DNA of 64,000 bases. Origin: Xenosphaeropsis pyriputrescens (Eukaryota > Ascomycota > Leotiomycetes > Phacidiales > Phacidiaceae). The notes beneath the pieces were generated by a model that was not told the origin of the DNA, did not search any database, and saw only the letters and a list, made by a program, of their open reading frames with translations. The translations under genes and the position numbers were made by a program. Every line of letters begins with the position of its first letter. Position 1 is the stretch's first letter. The stretch lies in assembly GCA_022609375.1 (NCBI GenBank), contig JAGKQE010000069.1, positions 89,733 through 153,732 on the forward strand. The letters run 5' to 3'. Shown one piece after another: positions 12,701 through 24,757 of this stretch.

Positions 12701-14233
12701 CAACATTGGAGCTTGACCCTGGCGCACATCAGGTTGCACGGTTGCGGTTGAAAGAGCGGGAGTCGGCTGCCTTTGTATAACGGCGGGGCTGGGGGTACGA
12801 GTTCGCGATGGTAAACGAGATCTGAAGTGCGGCTTTGAGCTTGTTGTGGATGATGCCGGAGATGGGGCCGCGCTCCTCGGGACAATCTCAGTTGAGTTAC
12901 CCATTTTATGCGCCACTTGCGTGTCAAGTGTGGCTAAATTGTCTTGGATAACGGTCATTGAATCGCCCAAAGTGGCTATCAAATCTGGGGCTCCCTCTCT
13001 ACTTGGTCGTAATGGTGGAGCTGTCTTGGACCGGCCTTGGGTCTGTGCTGTCTCTGCAGGGGATGCTCTGATAGTGGATGCCGAGTCCGCAATAGCAATG
13101 TTAGCTGAGTAAACACCTCTGGATGCCAAGTGCTGTAATTCGCGTCCAGGACTCGAAGACGTGTTGGAAGACTTTCTGACTGGAGGTACAGGAGGATCTG
13201 ACAATCGAGGCCTCTTGGAGCTCTTTTCTTTTCGGGAGATCACTTGTGCAGCTGGAAGCAATACCTCTTTTCGAGGAGTAACAACACTCTTCAAGGCTAA
13301 ACTGCTCTGCTCATCGTCCGAGGGTATGCGATACCGCGTGTTTGCGAGAGGTGGTCTGCAATGACTAGGACTGGTCTGTCTCATACTCCGTGGAATGGCC
13401 TTCGACGAAATACTTACCACTGGCGACTGTGATACCACTGATGATGGGGTAGTATCTCTGCTGTAAGGTCCCGGGCCAGGGGATTCCGAGTATCTTGTTG
13501 CTACACTTGCACTGTATCCACTGCAGCCACTGTTTCTATTATGTCCACTACCATTCCAGTATGAAGGTGTTGGCGGTGGAAGATCTTGCGTGGAGATCTT
13601 GTGAGGTAATGCAGGCGTTACTCTGTTTGTGTTGCTCTTCGTAGGCTCTATCCTAGATCTGTATCTGTCGAGCTCAGGGATCACCTTTGGGGCTGATTGT
13701 TCCTTTGGCGTCTCTTTTCTGGGTTTCCAGGGACCAGAAGTGGGTTGATTCCGATTAGGCGCAGAAGTACTTCTTGAAAAGTTGGGTATTGCCTGCATTT
13801 GCGGCACCGGCGGTATTGACTCTGTCTCTTCTGGATGTCTCGAGGTCGCGTGCTGAGCAATGCTTGATGGTTTCCTTCGGAGTACGTTTCGAGTATGTTT
13901 AGGTTTTGGTTCTTGGCTTGCTGTAGGTAGACCGGATCTTGACGATTCGCGTCTGTCGAGACTTTCCTTTCGCTGCCTCGCGATAGAAAGGAATTCTCTT
14001 CGAGTCATACCATAAGCATATCCTTCTGATGCTTCACTGATATATTCCGATGAATGACTCCCATGTCTCTGTATCGACGATCCAAATGTAGGTTCAACTA
14101 CCTCCTCAGTAGCCGCTAGGGTTATCCTGGGCACTTGTGAGTCGTATTGCGGTATCTGATCTGTGTACTTGTTGTATTTCGAGCGCTCCCCAACCCCCGG
14201 TGGGTACTGGTATCCGTACTGGTAGGACGCCAT
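9782..14233 (-). CDS. Large disordered protein with C-terminal methyltransferase domain
   Basis: Exons 14233-10561 and 10503-9782 give 1464 residues. Residues 1 to about 1180 are low in complexity (Ser, Pro, Arg, Lys, Thr) with many SP/TP sites and no recognised domain, so they look disordered and heavily phosphorylatable. The C-terminal 270 residues form a class I SAM-dependent methyltransferase fold. FRVLVIDGLGN (motif I) is split by the intron, which joins to DDWSFYASETYP. It is followed by FDAVILRFPP (post-motif II) and AKRTLKPGGHLEMSILDLD. The intron acceptor is the downstream CAG at 10504; the nearer TAG gives the wrong frame. Motif I lacks the classic GxGxG and reads DGLGN. The substrate is unknown. 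Such proteins are common in filamentous ascomycetes but poorly studied. The gene sits at the edge of a 7.3 kb gene-poor stretch that includes its promoter. Confidence 0.85.
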
Positions 14234-15488
14234 GGTCCTCTTTGGTGACGCAAAAGAAATTATATATGGATGTTATAAAGAAAGTCCCGAGAGAGAAACA
14301 GGCATGATTTCGTCGTTGTTGTATTTCACGCTCCAACGTGATGTCTGGGCAAGTCAGTAAACCAATTCCTCAAGGGACTGGAACTGAGACATGCCACCAA
14401 GGAGATTTGAATTCCCAGAACCTTCCCGAATTAGAGTTGAAGTTTTTTTCCAGTAGAGATCCACAATGGCTTGATGATTTAGTAACAGGTGTCTGAGAGA
14501 GTCGAGTTCCTCGCGTGCTTGGGTATAATATAGCGGAATATATACACAGTTGATTGGTCTCTTTCGTCAAGGGTATATATGATCGTGTGTATGTGACAAT
14601 GATATTAGATATTAAGCAAACTAACAAACAAACAGAAAAATTGTATGAGGAGACGAGGTAATAACAAAGGCCAGAAGATTTCAAAAAAGAGAGAACGATG
14701 GCGCTCGCAATAATGATATGAGAAGATTCGAGTGGAGTCGAGGCGCTTAAAGTGACAATATGTATGGGTCAGCAAGCCCATGGACTTCTTCCCTGTCGAC
14801 AATTCGGTAGATAGCAGCAGGGATGGCACAAGAGGCATAAAATCTAAATGAAATGGGGTAGCACGAGAAGTGAGAAGTGAGAAGTTCGAGGGACAATGTG
14901 CGGAAGGGGAAGAAATTGAGTAATGATAAAGTATTCTCTTATCCTGTAATACTGTACGACTGTTGGTGCTGTGCTGTGCTGAGCGGACAGTGGACAGTGT
15001 GGTGCTGGATTGTCACCTACTACTTTGGCGTCTCAGACCTTCCGAGAAGACCTTGTCACCCAGTGAATCATCTTTTCCCTGGCCCTGGAGAGCAGCAAAT
15101 AGTGAGAGCTTTGACCAGCTACCCGACCCCGATGGTGGCGGCTGTGGGTCATACCGTCCAATTTTTGGCGCAGCGACCAGAGGCTTGAGAGGGAACATGC
15201 GGACCAGCTGGGACCAGCAGACAGGAGCAGTAAACCCTTGGAGAAAGGATCCCAGTTGAAGCGATCGCGCTGTCCGTGTTAATGGAAGTCTCCAAATGGC
15301 TACGTTAGCCCTATGGATTGGCTATGGACTGGCTGTGGACTCAACAGGAGAGGAGATGTCTGCCAACACTCGGACAGTGTAGAGTCCGTAGTGAGGTCAG
15401 TGAGTAGGCACTGTAGGTTGCCAGGTCTATGACAGCCAACGAAGCAGTGCGAAGCCACACAAGAGTACAAGAATAACATGCGAATAGC

Positions 15489-15531
15489 ATGGGAGGGGGA
15501 GGGGGAGAGGGAGAGGGAGAGGGAGAGAGGA
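15489..15531. repeat. (GGGAGA)n-type purine microsatellite
   Basis: Tandem GGGAGA/GGGGGA units form a 43-bp all-purine run. It encodes an artificial Arg/Glu peptide in one frame. It may adopt unusual DNA structure because one strand is purely purine. Confidence 0.9.
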
Positions 15532-15961
15532 AGAAAGAGACAGAGTATCAGAGAGGCAGAACCTACCTACAGAACCTACAGATGCCATCAACAACGGGTA
15601 CTCTCTGCGCAGAGATGCATCGGCCCAGTTACTGCGCCGTGTGAGCCCGGTATGGTTGATATGGTTGGAGATGGACCTGGCAGGCCTGGAACTTCCCTGG
15701 AGAACTGGGAGACTTGCATATTCCGGAACCTAGCACGCCTAATTACGCGTAGTGACGCTCACGCTCGCGCTGACTCCGAGTCTGAGTCTGACTCTGACCC
15801 TCATAGTAGGAGAGTGAGGGAGGTATTGCGACAATGCTGGTATGGCAGTAGTTGGGGGCAATATGGAGATGGATGGATAAGTACCTAGGGAGATTGAAAT
15901 GAGTATGGGGGGGGGTGATTATTTGTTGGACGGATGGGGATAAAGAGACGAGAAGAGGGGA

Positions 15962-16046
15962 AGAAGGAGATGGAGATGGAGATGGAGATGGAGATGGAGA
16001 GGGCCAAGGGTCATGTCGTGTATGTGTATGTGTATGTGTATGCGTG
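15962..16046. repeat. (GGAGAT)n and (TGTATG)n microsatellites
   Basis: Two 6-bp arrays lie close together: GGAGAT units at about 15966-16000 and TGTATG/TGTGCG units at about 16018-16046. Both produce long periodic open frames (Gly-Asp and Val-Cys repeats; His-Ile repeats on the other strand) that are not genes. Confidence 0.9.
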
Positions 16047-17204
16047 TGCGCGTGTGTAATACGTGTGTGTCGTAGAGAGAAGGACGAGGCACCAAAGGAG
16101 TGGGAGATGGGACATGGCCAGATACCTTACCTACCTTAGGCATACTCCTCCGATCGCACATCACCTACTCCATATGCTGGAGAACATGCCCATACGAGGC
16201 AAGGTACGGGAAGTATAATACACAACCATAATCTATTGTCAATTAAGACGCATGGTATATGTAAATACACATGTACATAAGGTAACGCAATGCGATGTAC
16301 AAGTATGTATGTACTCCGTGCTCCCCATACCATACCTTAAATCGCTCTCTTCTTACTCACTTCTTACCTACCCCCTTCCTCCGAGCTGGAGAAAACCCGT
16401 TACCTGTCAGGCCCGAGTCGGCTAAGCTCGTACTTAGGACTTTATATTAACACAGGATACCCATGCATGTTAGGTACCAAGTTATATCTCGTAATGTAAC
16501 GGTGAAAGGCTGAATGTAATGGAAGATGTAAGTTAACTGGATACCTAGGCAGTTAGGTAACGAGTGGTTGTAACTGTATACCGTAAATTACAGTTGCATT
16601 GTACGTGATTGTGGCATTACTTACTTGTACATACTGTGCTACTCGTACAGAAGATTGAACTACTGATACTCTGTACGTAGTACTGCCTACTGTGCCATGG
16701 AAGGAACGCCAAACCAAATACATGATACACAATACCATACGAACACAAAGAGTGACAAGTGAGAGTGCGTAATCATGCAGCAGCTGGACTTGGCCTCTTG
16801 ATTCTTTCCGCTTCATACAACACTGCTACGTAACGAGTTGACCTGGGCCGCAAAGTAAGCTCTTGCTCTACTGCAGGCCATTGAGCATGGCACTGGAGGC
16901 GCTTGATACTTTGTATTGCAGGGGATCGGGTTATTTGAGGAAGACTTGTGCAGAAGGGGTCCAGAAGAGTGGAGTTCCGAGAGAACAGTGACGGCGAAGT
17001 GCAAGAGAGGGATTGTGAGAGGTGCCTGATGGTTGGTGGGTTTTGGTGAATGTTGGTGATGAGACCTAACGACGTAAGACCTATGGCCTACCTACGAGAC
17101 CTATGAGACCTGTAGGAAGGTCGAAATTGAGATGGTCCATGATAGTCCAGAGTTCATTGTCCACGACATCAACAACTACATACCTTACCCTACCTTGGCT
17201 CGGT

Positions 17205-17250
17205 AGATGCTGACGATGCCAACGATGTCGACGATGTTGACGATGTTGTG
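17205..17250. repeat. GACGATGNN 9-bp tandem repeat
   Basis: Five imperfect 9-bp units of the form GACGATG-TT/CC follow one another. The unit length is divisible by three, so it keeps frames open on both strands and explains the overlapping short open frames here. Confidence 0.8.
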
Positions 17251-20200
17251 TTTCGTTGTTGATGTATGTACTTGTATGGATGATAGCGAGGTAAGGTACG
17301 AGGGTCTTGGGTCTGTCGGGGTGGATTCTTCGCGTGTGGAGGCCATCTCGACTCTCCGCTGTGAGGAGCATGAGCATCGAGGGGGCGAGGCCATGCTCGT
17401 TGTGGTGCGAAGAGCGACGAGTGTCCCACTCACACCACTCGCTGCCGACGAGTATGACATCCATATGAACGCCAAACCCCACACAGTAATAGACATTGAA
17501 GTCAAACGAGAATCAGAATACGCATGTCAGTCATGACCATCAATCATCGATCATCGAATTCAAATCCAAATTGAAGCCACCGAATCCCGATACTGACTGG
17601 TTGCTGTTGATACTGCAAGTGCCGAATACCTTCAAGAAATAAGGAGTAGGGAGTAAGTCGTAAAGGGACAAAGCAAAGTGCATGCCAATACACCTCCCTG
17701 GCCGTCTAGATCACTCTTTCGACCCTCATCGTTTCCTCTGTACCTTAGCTATGATCTTTTCAGCTTCAGCTTTCTTCAAGAATCATCGACGCCGTTATCC
17801 TGCATATCCCAAGTCCTAAATACACACTGACACCGCATTGGAGTCTTCGTGATAACTAACAAAGAGTAACAACTAACTAACCCCTTCCAGACTCCAACTA
17901 CCTTTACCTGCGTGACTCGCTTCTTGCCTAACTCGCACCATCAAGTCGTACTACCAGTGATGCTACCAGTGACACTTCCGACACTACCAATGGTTCCCGT
18001 AGACGGCCTCACGCCAACTTGGAACAGAACTTAGAAGTATCCACCAACACGCCCGCGATGTTGGAGATACTCGTCTACACACCACCTATGGACTCCCAAC
18101 AACGCCTTCAATGCCGATAGTGCCCATACGACAAGCAAAAGAACAGACGAAATACAGTGCTGACATTCCCCATTGAGACGACGAAATTTTCACCCTACAC
18201 CTAGATCCCGTGATTGGCTGTGAGCCAGGCCATCGAGAGCCAATGAACCCGGCGTCGGCGGCTGTCCAACACCCAACAAGGCTGTGCCCGTGACGCTCCT
18301 GGAAATCCAACAGCCATCGGGACGTCTGTTCATCGGCCACGACCCTATGAACATCGCCAGAGCGCCATCGATACTCGCGATATCTGACAGATCAGAGAGC
18401 ATTGCTGAGGGCGTTGTGTTGGTGAGGTGGAGAGCATGCATTGGAGTTGACGATTCTAAACGAGTCGAGCGCGCACAACAGGGTTGGCCAAGGGCAGACT
18501 CACGGCCCAGCGATCTTCATCGATCTCCGCTCCATCATGACCTCTGGCTCCGGACAAGTCCGTGACACAGGGCATAACAGGCACGACCAGCAACTTAGTC
18601 TGGCGTATGCGTAGGTATTATTCTTGGTTTTTTAGAAGCCAGAAATTCGGATCTCGTCCAAAAATAAGGTGCTGCACTGCGCTTTTCAAGGGCTCAGTGG
18701 TGCGTTGTCCGATTCACGGCGATGCGAAGAGTGGCGGTACGCATGCATGCGCCGACTCCGCCACCGCTGAGTGTTTGAGTGTTTGCCTGCTCGTCGGTCA
18801 AGATCATTGACGTGGCAGGCGAGTTTTGGTAGGCGACGCCGATACCGACGCCCTCGAGGAGTCACGAACAGGATTCGACTGAAAAGCACGGCGTAAAATA
18901 TCAACGGGTGTCATGGCACCACCAAAAGCAGAGGAGAGGTCAGGTATGTGGTCGCTGGTGATCTCTTGGATGACACGCACTAGCCTCCAGACGATGATGG
19001 GTAGGGTAGAGGGCGAGGAGGGTGTGAAGGCGGGTAGAGGGTGCATGAGGCAGGGATCTTTGGCATATCATTTGTGGGTTCGTGTGCGTGGCTCGCTCGA
19101 CGCGCATGAGATTTCAGTAACGTGACTGCGAAGTGGATGGTTGATTCACGTTGATTTGACCTCGAGGGAAGGGCAGGGTTTGCATGTGCTTTGGAGCTTC
19201 ATTGCGCTGCTTATTCATGGCGTGCTGCCGGGTGCTTACTGGGCGATGGTTCTATCAACTTTCCACATATATGATATCTGAGTCTTCTTCTTTGATACGT
19301 TGTGATACTTTGCAGATCTTCCTATGGGAGATGCGCTTGGGGTGTTCCAACGCCTGTTGGTTACTAGTACGGCTGATATCGTGAGTGAGTGCTTCGATTC
19401 TTGTTCGTATGGGATCTGAATAGACATGTCGCATAGATACAAGATCTTAGCCAGTTTGTCAACATTGCTGGACTATGAGGAGCTGATAATTGAGAGGCAT
19501 TCGGCGGTTGAAAGTCCCTAGGTATCATCAAACTCCTCTTGCTCGAAATCCTCGTGGCTGATCTTGAGATTTAGCGTTCATCTATAGTTCTGGTTAAGAG
19601 CATGCCTATCATTGCGATGGAAATTAGCCATATGGTCGATCTCAGTAGCCATCAACAAATCGAAGAGCAGAGGCTATATGATGACGATGACAATGACATT
19701 CGTGCCCACAGTTAACCGCCTTCGAATGGAAAGCGTCCTTGTAAAAGCCGACGGCATGCGCAGTATGTAGGCTTTTACAAGTTGAAGTTCATCACTAGCA
19801 CTGAACTCGAACGGAATTGAATATAGAGCGGTGAACTGAATCGGCGAAGCCGAGTTTCGATGATATATACCATCTATACAACTATCCAAATTGAAGCACT
19901 TGAACATCAGAGATTGATCTAGACACTTGATAAGCGCCAGCAAAGTTTATCCCTGAATGACTAGCCAGTCTATCTTATCAAGCCGAGTCTCACAAAAAGC
20001 TCGAGATCAGCAAAGAATCTAATCACAATCGTCAAAGTAATCTTATCGATCCAGCCTCAGCCTCCACTGTCCCTCGATATCATCAACCCGTCGCAAGTAC
20101 CACAGCACAAAAAAGCTACTCAAACTGCATAGAAACTTCCTCTTCTCGAAGTCTCAAACTTCCCTCCACAGCACGTGCACATCCTTCTCATCTCAATACA

Positions 20201-21544
20201 TCTCATGTGATCTCGTCAACGACCTACCATCCACCGACAGGCATTTGCGCAAGATGAACGATCTCCAACTACGCGCTCTGAATAGAGTTTAATGACATCG
20301 CCCATTAGATTTGCACAAACCCCACATCAATATAATCCAGCACACACAGACAACTGCTGCACCCCAACTACTTGTACATGCATACACAGATCAGACAACT
20401 CTGCCAATCTGCCAGCATCCAATATCCCATATCCCAATCTGACCCGTCCGTATCCCACGACCCCCAGCTCGTGCAGTGGTGGAAAGTCGACCCGGCTCCC
20501 GGCACGGCTGTGATCAGCGTTCGGCGTAGTATTTCCCAATCTCTACTGTGTTACCTCCCGTCACCTCTAGTGGTACTGATGCTACGCTACACTGCATGCA
20601 AATCCACCTGCTGCATGCTGGATACATCCCGTCTCCAGAGTCCATCTCCCAGCGAGTCACCACGCTAAAATGGATATGTCGTGCACCGTGAAGGTCTTCC
20701 CAGTCGCGAGAGGCGCTCCAGCACTTGTAGTCACTATCTAGCCATATCATCAAGTCTCACCAACCCTTACCAGAAGCTCGCACGTACAATATAAGTACAT
20801 ACATACTCCACAAGCCTAACATCTCAGTCCAGAACCCCGTATGTCATATTACACGGCATACCCCTGATCCCCCCCCCATTCTCACACCCATTCCGTTCAC
20901 GGAAGCGATAGCACACCCATTTCAACCCAACGGAGGGCTGAGGTTGACATGGTGCCGCGGATCCACATCCCCCGTTCCGTTCCGCGTCCCGATTTCCGTG
21001 CGCCGGCGTCGACGGGCCTCGATGGGTGAACCACTGCCAGTGCCATGAGCATCGAGTACGATACCACCTCGCGAGTCCAAGACACCGAGAGTCCAAGACA
21101 CCAAGGGAATCCCCAAGGTAGTCTGCCACTCAACCCTCTCACCGAGCTCTTCACCGCACTTGCATAATATCCATGGGCAAAGCATTACTTCTCACGTATC
21201 ACGACATATGTACCATGGATGCGTCAATCACAATTCAACACAGACACACAGGAAGGTTTTCGAACTTGTTCATTGTATTCAGCTTTTTTATCTGCGCGCC
21301 AGCAAGAAACCACGAGCCCTTAGTCTAAGAAAAGAACCCCGATATGCTTCCCCTGGCAAGGCAGTAGTAGGCAAATAGTAACATGGTGTAAAGAAAAAGG
21401 CAAAGGAAAACACTAGAAGACTAGCAAACAGGCTGATGCATTACGTCGTAAAAACCGAGCCACAAACTCCGCAATTATTCCCCGCAAAATGTTGGTGAGG
21501 TATGAGCCCTGAGGGTATTGGAACAGAGAGATAGTGCGACGTGC

Positions 21545-23699
21545 TTAGTCGACCTCCTCCATAGCGCTCTCGACTGGAGCGTCAGCGGTGGCCTCCTCAG
21601 CGGCGGTCTCCTCTGCGGTCTCTGGCTCGTCCTCAACGTTGAGGCCAAGGGAGACGAGCTTGTGGATACGCTCAGCGAAACCGGCTGGTTCCTCGATGGT
21701 GAAACCGGAGACGAGGAGAGAGGTCTCAAAGAGAAGCTGGGTGATAGACTTGACGGTGCGGTCGTTCTCACCATCGGCCTCAACCTTGCGCTTGAGCTCC
21801 TTGATGATTGGAGATCTTGGGGAGATCTCAAAGGTCTTCTTGGAGGACATGTAGGAGGACATGGAGGTGTCACGAAGAGCCTGAGCCTTCATGATACGCT
21901 CCATGTTAGCGGACCAACCGAATTGGCCGGTACGAATGGCACATGGTGCGCCGATCAGCTTGTGAGAGACAACAACCTTCTCGACCTTCTCGCCGAGAAC
22001 GTTCTTGAGGGCCTTGGCAAGACCGTCGTACTCCTTCTCCTCGGCCTCACGGACCGTCTTCTCCTCCTCGGTCTCCTCGAGCTCGAAGTCCTTGGTGATA
22101 TCGACGAGCTTCTTGCCCTCGAACTCCTTGAGCTGAGTCATGGCGTACTCGTCAATCGGGTCGACGAGGAAGAGAACCTCGAAGTTCTTCTCCTTAAGGG
22201 CGTCAAGGAATGGGGACTTCTGGACAGCCTTGAGGGACTCGCCAGTGATGTAGTACATGTTCTTCTGGTGCTCTGGCATGCGGGTAACGTAGTCAGAGAG
22301 GGAAGTGATGTCATCACCAGACTTGGTGGTGTTGTAGCGGAGGAGCTTGGCAAGAGCCTGTCTGTTCTGGGAGTCCTCGTGAACACCAAGCTTGATGTTC
22401 TTGCTGAAAGCAGTGTAGAACTTGTCAAAGTTCTCCTTGTCCTCAGCGATCTCAGCGAAGAGCTCAAGAGTCTTCTTGACAATGTTCTTCTTGATGACCT
22501 TCATGATCTTGTTCTGCTGGAGTGTCTCACGGGACAAGTTCAATGGGAGATCCTCAGAGTCGACAACACCCTTGACGAAGCTCAACCACTCTGGGATGAG
22601 ATCAGTGGCATCATCGGTGATGAAAACACGGCGAACATAGAGCTTGATGTTGTTCTTGGTCTTCTTGGTCTCGAAAAGATCGAATGGAGCACGCTTTGGA
22701 ACGAAAAGGATAGCGCGGAACTCGAGCTGACCCTCAACGGAGAAGTGCTTGACAGCGAGGTGGTCCTCCCAGTCGTTGGAAAGAGACTTGTAGAAGGAAC
22801 CGTACTCCTCTGGGGTGATATCGGATGGGTTACGGGTCCAGATTGGCTTTTGCTTGTTGAGCTCCTCCTCCTCAATCTTGGACTCCTTGACGGTCTTGGT
22901 CTTTGGCTTCTTCTCCTCCTCCTCGTCGTCGACTTCCTCAATCTTTGCCTTCTTCTCCTCATCCTCCTCCTTGGTCTCCTCGGCATCCTCATCTGGGACC
23001 TCGGTCTCAGTCTCCTTGAGAACGTGGAGGTAGATTGGGTAGGAGATGAATTCGGAGTGCTTCTTGACAACCTCCTTGACCTTGGCCTCGTTGAGGTAGT
23101 CCATCTGCTCATCCTTGAGGTGAAGGATCATCTTGGTACCGCGACCAAGCTGCTCACCCTCAGAATCCTGAGTAAGAGTGAAAGTTCCTCCAGCGGAGGA
23201 CTCCCAGATGTATTGCTCGTCATCGTTGTGCTTAGAGATGACAGTGACTCTGTCGGCAACAAGGTATGCGGAGTAGAAACCGACACCGAATTGACCAATC
23301 ATGGAGATATCAGCACCAGCGGTAAGAGCCTCCATGAATTGCTTAGTACCGGATCTGGCGATCGTTCCGAGGTTGTTGACAAGATCCTGTTGGAACATTA
23401 GCAATTGCTCACATTGGAATTGTGGTGAAAATACTTACAGCCTTGGTCATACCAATACCAGTATCACGGATGGTAAGAGTCTTACCCTCCTTGTCTGGGA
23501 TGATGTCGATACGGAGATCCTTGCCAGAATCGAGCTTGCTTGGGTCGGAGAGAGCCTCATATCTGATCTTGTCAAGAGCATCAGAGGAGTTGGAAATAAG
23601 TTCTCTCAAGAAAATCTCCTTGTTAGAGTAAACTGTGTTGATAATAAGAGAGAGAAGCTGAGAGATCTCAGCCTGGAACTCGAAGGTCTCGCCTGGCAT
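21545..23699 (-). CDS. hsp90: Cytosolic chaperone Hsp90
   Basis: Exons 23699-23439 and 23386-21545 give 700 residues, the normal fungal length. The 52-bp intron joins IRDTGIGMTKA to DLVNNLGTIARSGTKQF, inside the ATP-binding Bergerat fold. Visible features are the N-terminal ETFEFQAEISQLLSLIIN, the lid and GVGFYSAYLVADRV segment, a long Asp/Glu/Lys linker around residues 215-265, the middle domain and the C-terminal MEEVD that docks TPR co-chaperones. It folds kinases and other client proteins in the cytosol. The ATG at 23699 gives the canonical start; the upstream open frame lacks an ATG. A polypyrimidine-CCACAG acceptor at about 23718 hints at a 5'-leader intron. The coding strand forces a long open frame on the other strand, which is not a gene. 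Confidence 0.98.
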
Positions 23700-24757
23700 G
23701 ATTGCGGATTTTCGAATCTGTGGCAAAGACAATTAGTACACAATGCGCCTATATGAGATGCGAGAGACAATGATGAGGTGCTGGAAGCAACTCCAGATGA
23801 GATCAAGAAGCTTTATTGAACAACACGATGTGTTTGAAGTGAATACAGGTTTCGTCGTACGAGGCTGACATTCAGCCAGGTAGCTCCAACAACTTCTCAC
23901 AAATGGCAGAGTATAGCTTACTATTGTCTATGGGGTATCCTTTCTATGGTTGAAGAGGGTTCTCAGATGAGAGAGGTCGTTGTGAAAATGGGGTATCTCG
24001 CAAAAGGTGAATTGAGAAGAGATTTTGTGTTTTGATGATGGGGAAAGGTGGATTGTTGCTGTGCGAGCAGAATAAATACCTATGCCTGCGATTGCGTTCC
24101 AGCGCCTTCTACGAGCATCAATTCTTAGCCATGTTAGCTTGGGCTAAGCTACGCACGGACCTTTGGGGCCTTCTGGATGTCACCAGAACTTTGTCGGATC
24201 ACGTGCAATGTTTCAACAAAGCAAACATGTTTACTTTACCTACCTAGTATTTATAGCTATCAGCGTGGGTAAGCTTCCGATGAGGCTTATCCAGCACAAT
24301 GGCCCTGGTGTTACTGAAACGTGACTACAATTTCGTTGATAGTCTAACGACTGCGGTGCCTCTACAGAATCCTATTCCGCCCAATAATTCGAACGACCTG
24401 ACTGAGTGTATGGCTCAGAATGATTATATTGGCCTTGGATGATAAGAACAGTCCGAACGATTCTACTGCCTGTGATAACCAGACCTCTCTAGATAACTGT
24501 TCATTTGACTCAAGGAAAGCATCCACCAACTATAACTACAGTTCTCAATGGCTGGTTCATCGTTGAAGATAGGGACGAGTAGGATGTATACGGACTAGAA
24601 GCCCAGCATAGATTACATGGATTTCTCTTCATTTCTCTGTAAGTGCCTCGGAAGAGAGAGCAACTTGTATCATAGGAGAGAATAGCCCATATGCATGCTG
24701 TTCTTGGTATCTAGACCATCTTGCTCGAATTCCATCATCTCAACTTGTTCTTAACCA
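23700..24757. other. hsp90 upstream region
   Basis: This stretch contains the hsp90 leader and promoter and the 3' flank of the flavin-reductase-like gene. No coding sequence is seen. A CACGTG E-box lies at about 24199-24204. Confidence 0.6.
24065..24195 (-). promoter_or_regulatory. Possible hsp90 promoter: TATA-like box and imperfect heat shock elements
   Basis: On the minus strand GGTATTTATTC at about 24071-24082 resembles a TATA box about 370 bp before the start codon. Upstream, bases 24170-24194 divide into five 5-bp units (cTTCt gGATg tCACc aGAAc tTTGt) that follow the alternating TTC/GAA pattern of a heat shock element with several mismatches. Three more TTC blocks at 24097, 24107 and 24122 lie between the two. 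Heat shock elements are expected for Hsp90 genes; the assignment is by eye and tentative. Confidence 0.35.

Larger units (their letters stand above)
14234..21544. other. 7.3 kb gene-poor stretch
   Basis: No gene can be supported on either strand although much of it is not AT-rich. Open frames are short and mostly repeat-driven. It holds the promoter of the methyltransferase gene (from 14233 upward) and the 3' flank of hsp90 (below 21545). Several microsatellites are listed separately. Polypyrimidine and polypurine stretches suggest leaders or untranslated transcripts, but no splice-linked coding series could be built. Confidence 0.5.

Noticed and set aside
15478..16164. Several open frames of 74-136 codons
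   Set aside because: All run through purine or GGAGAT/TGTATG repeats and give periodic peptides.
18086..18565. Three overlapping 80-90 codon frames
   Set aside because: Open on both strands in a GC-richer patch; no splice structure or protein-like blocks.
21518..23401. 627-codon open frame on the plus strand across hsp90
   Set aside because: It is antisense to a certain Hsp90 gene, rich in Leu, Val and Glu, and arises from strong codon bias. Similar antisense frames over chaperone genes are known artefacts.
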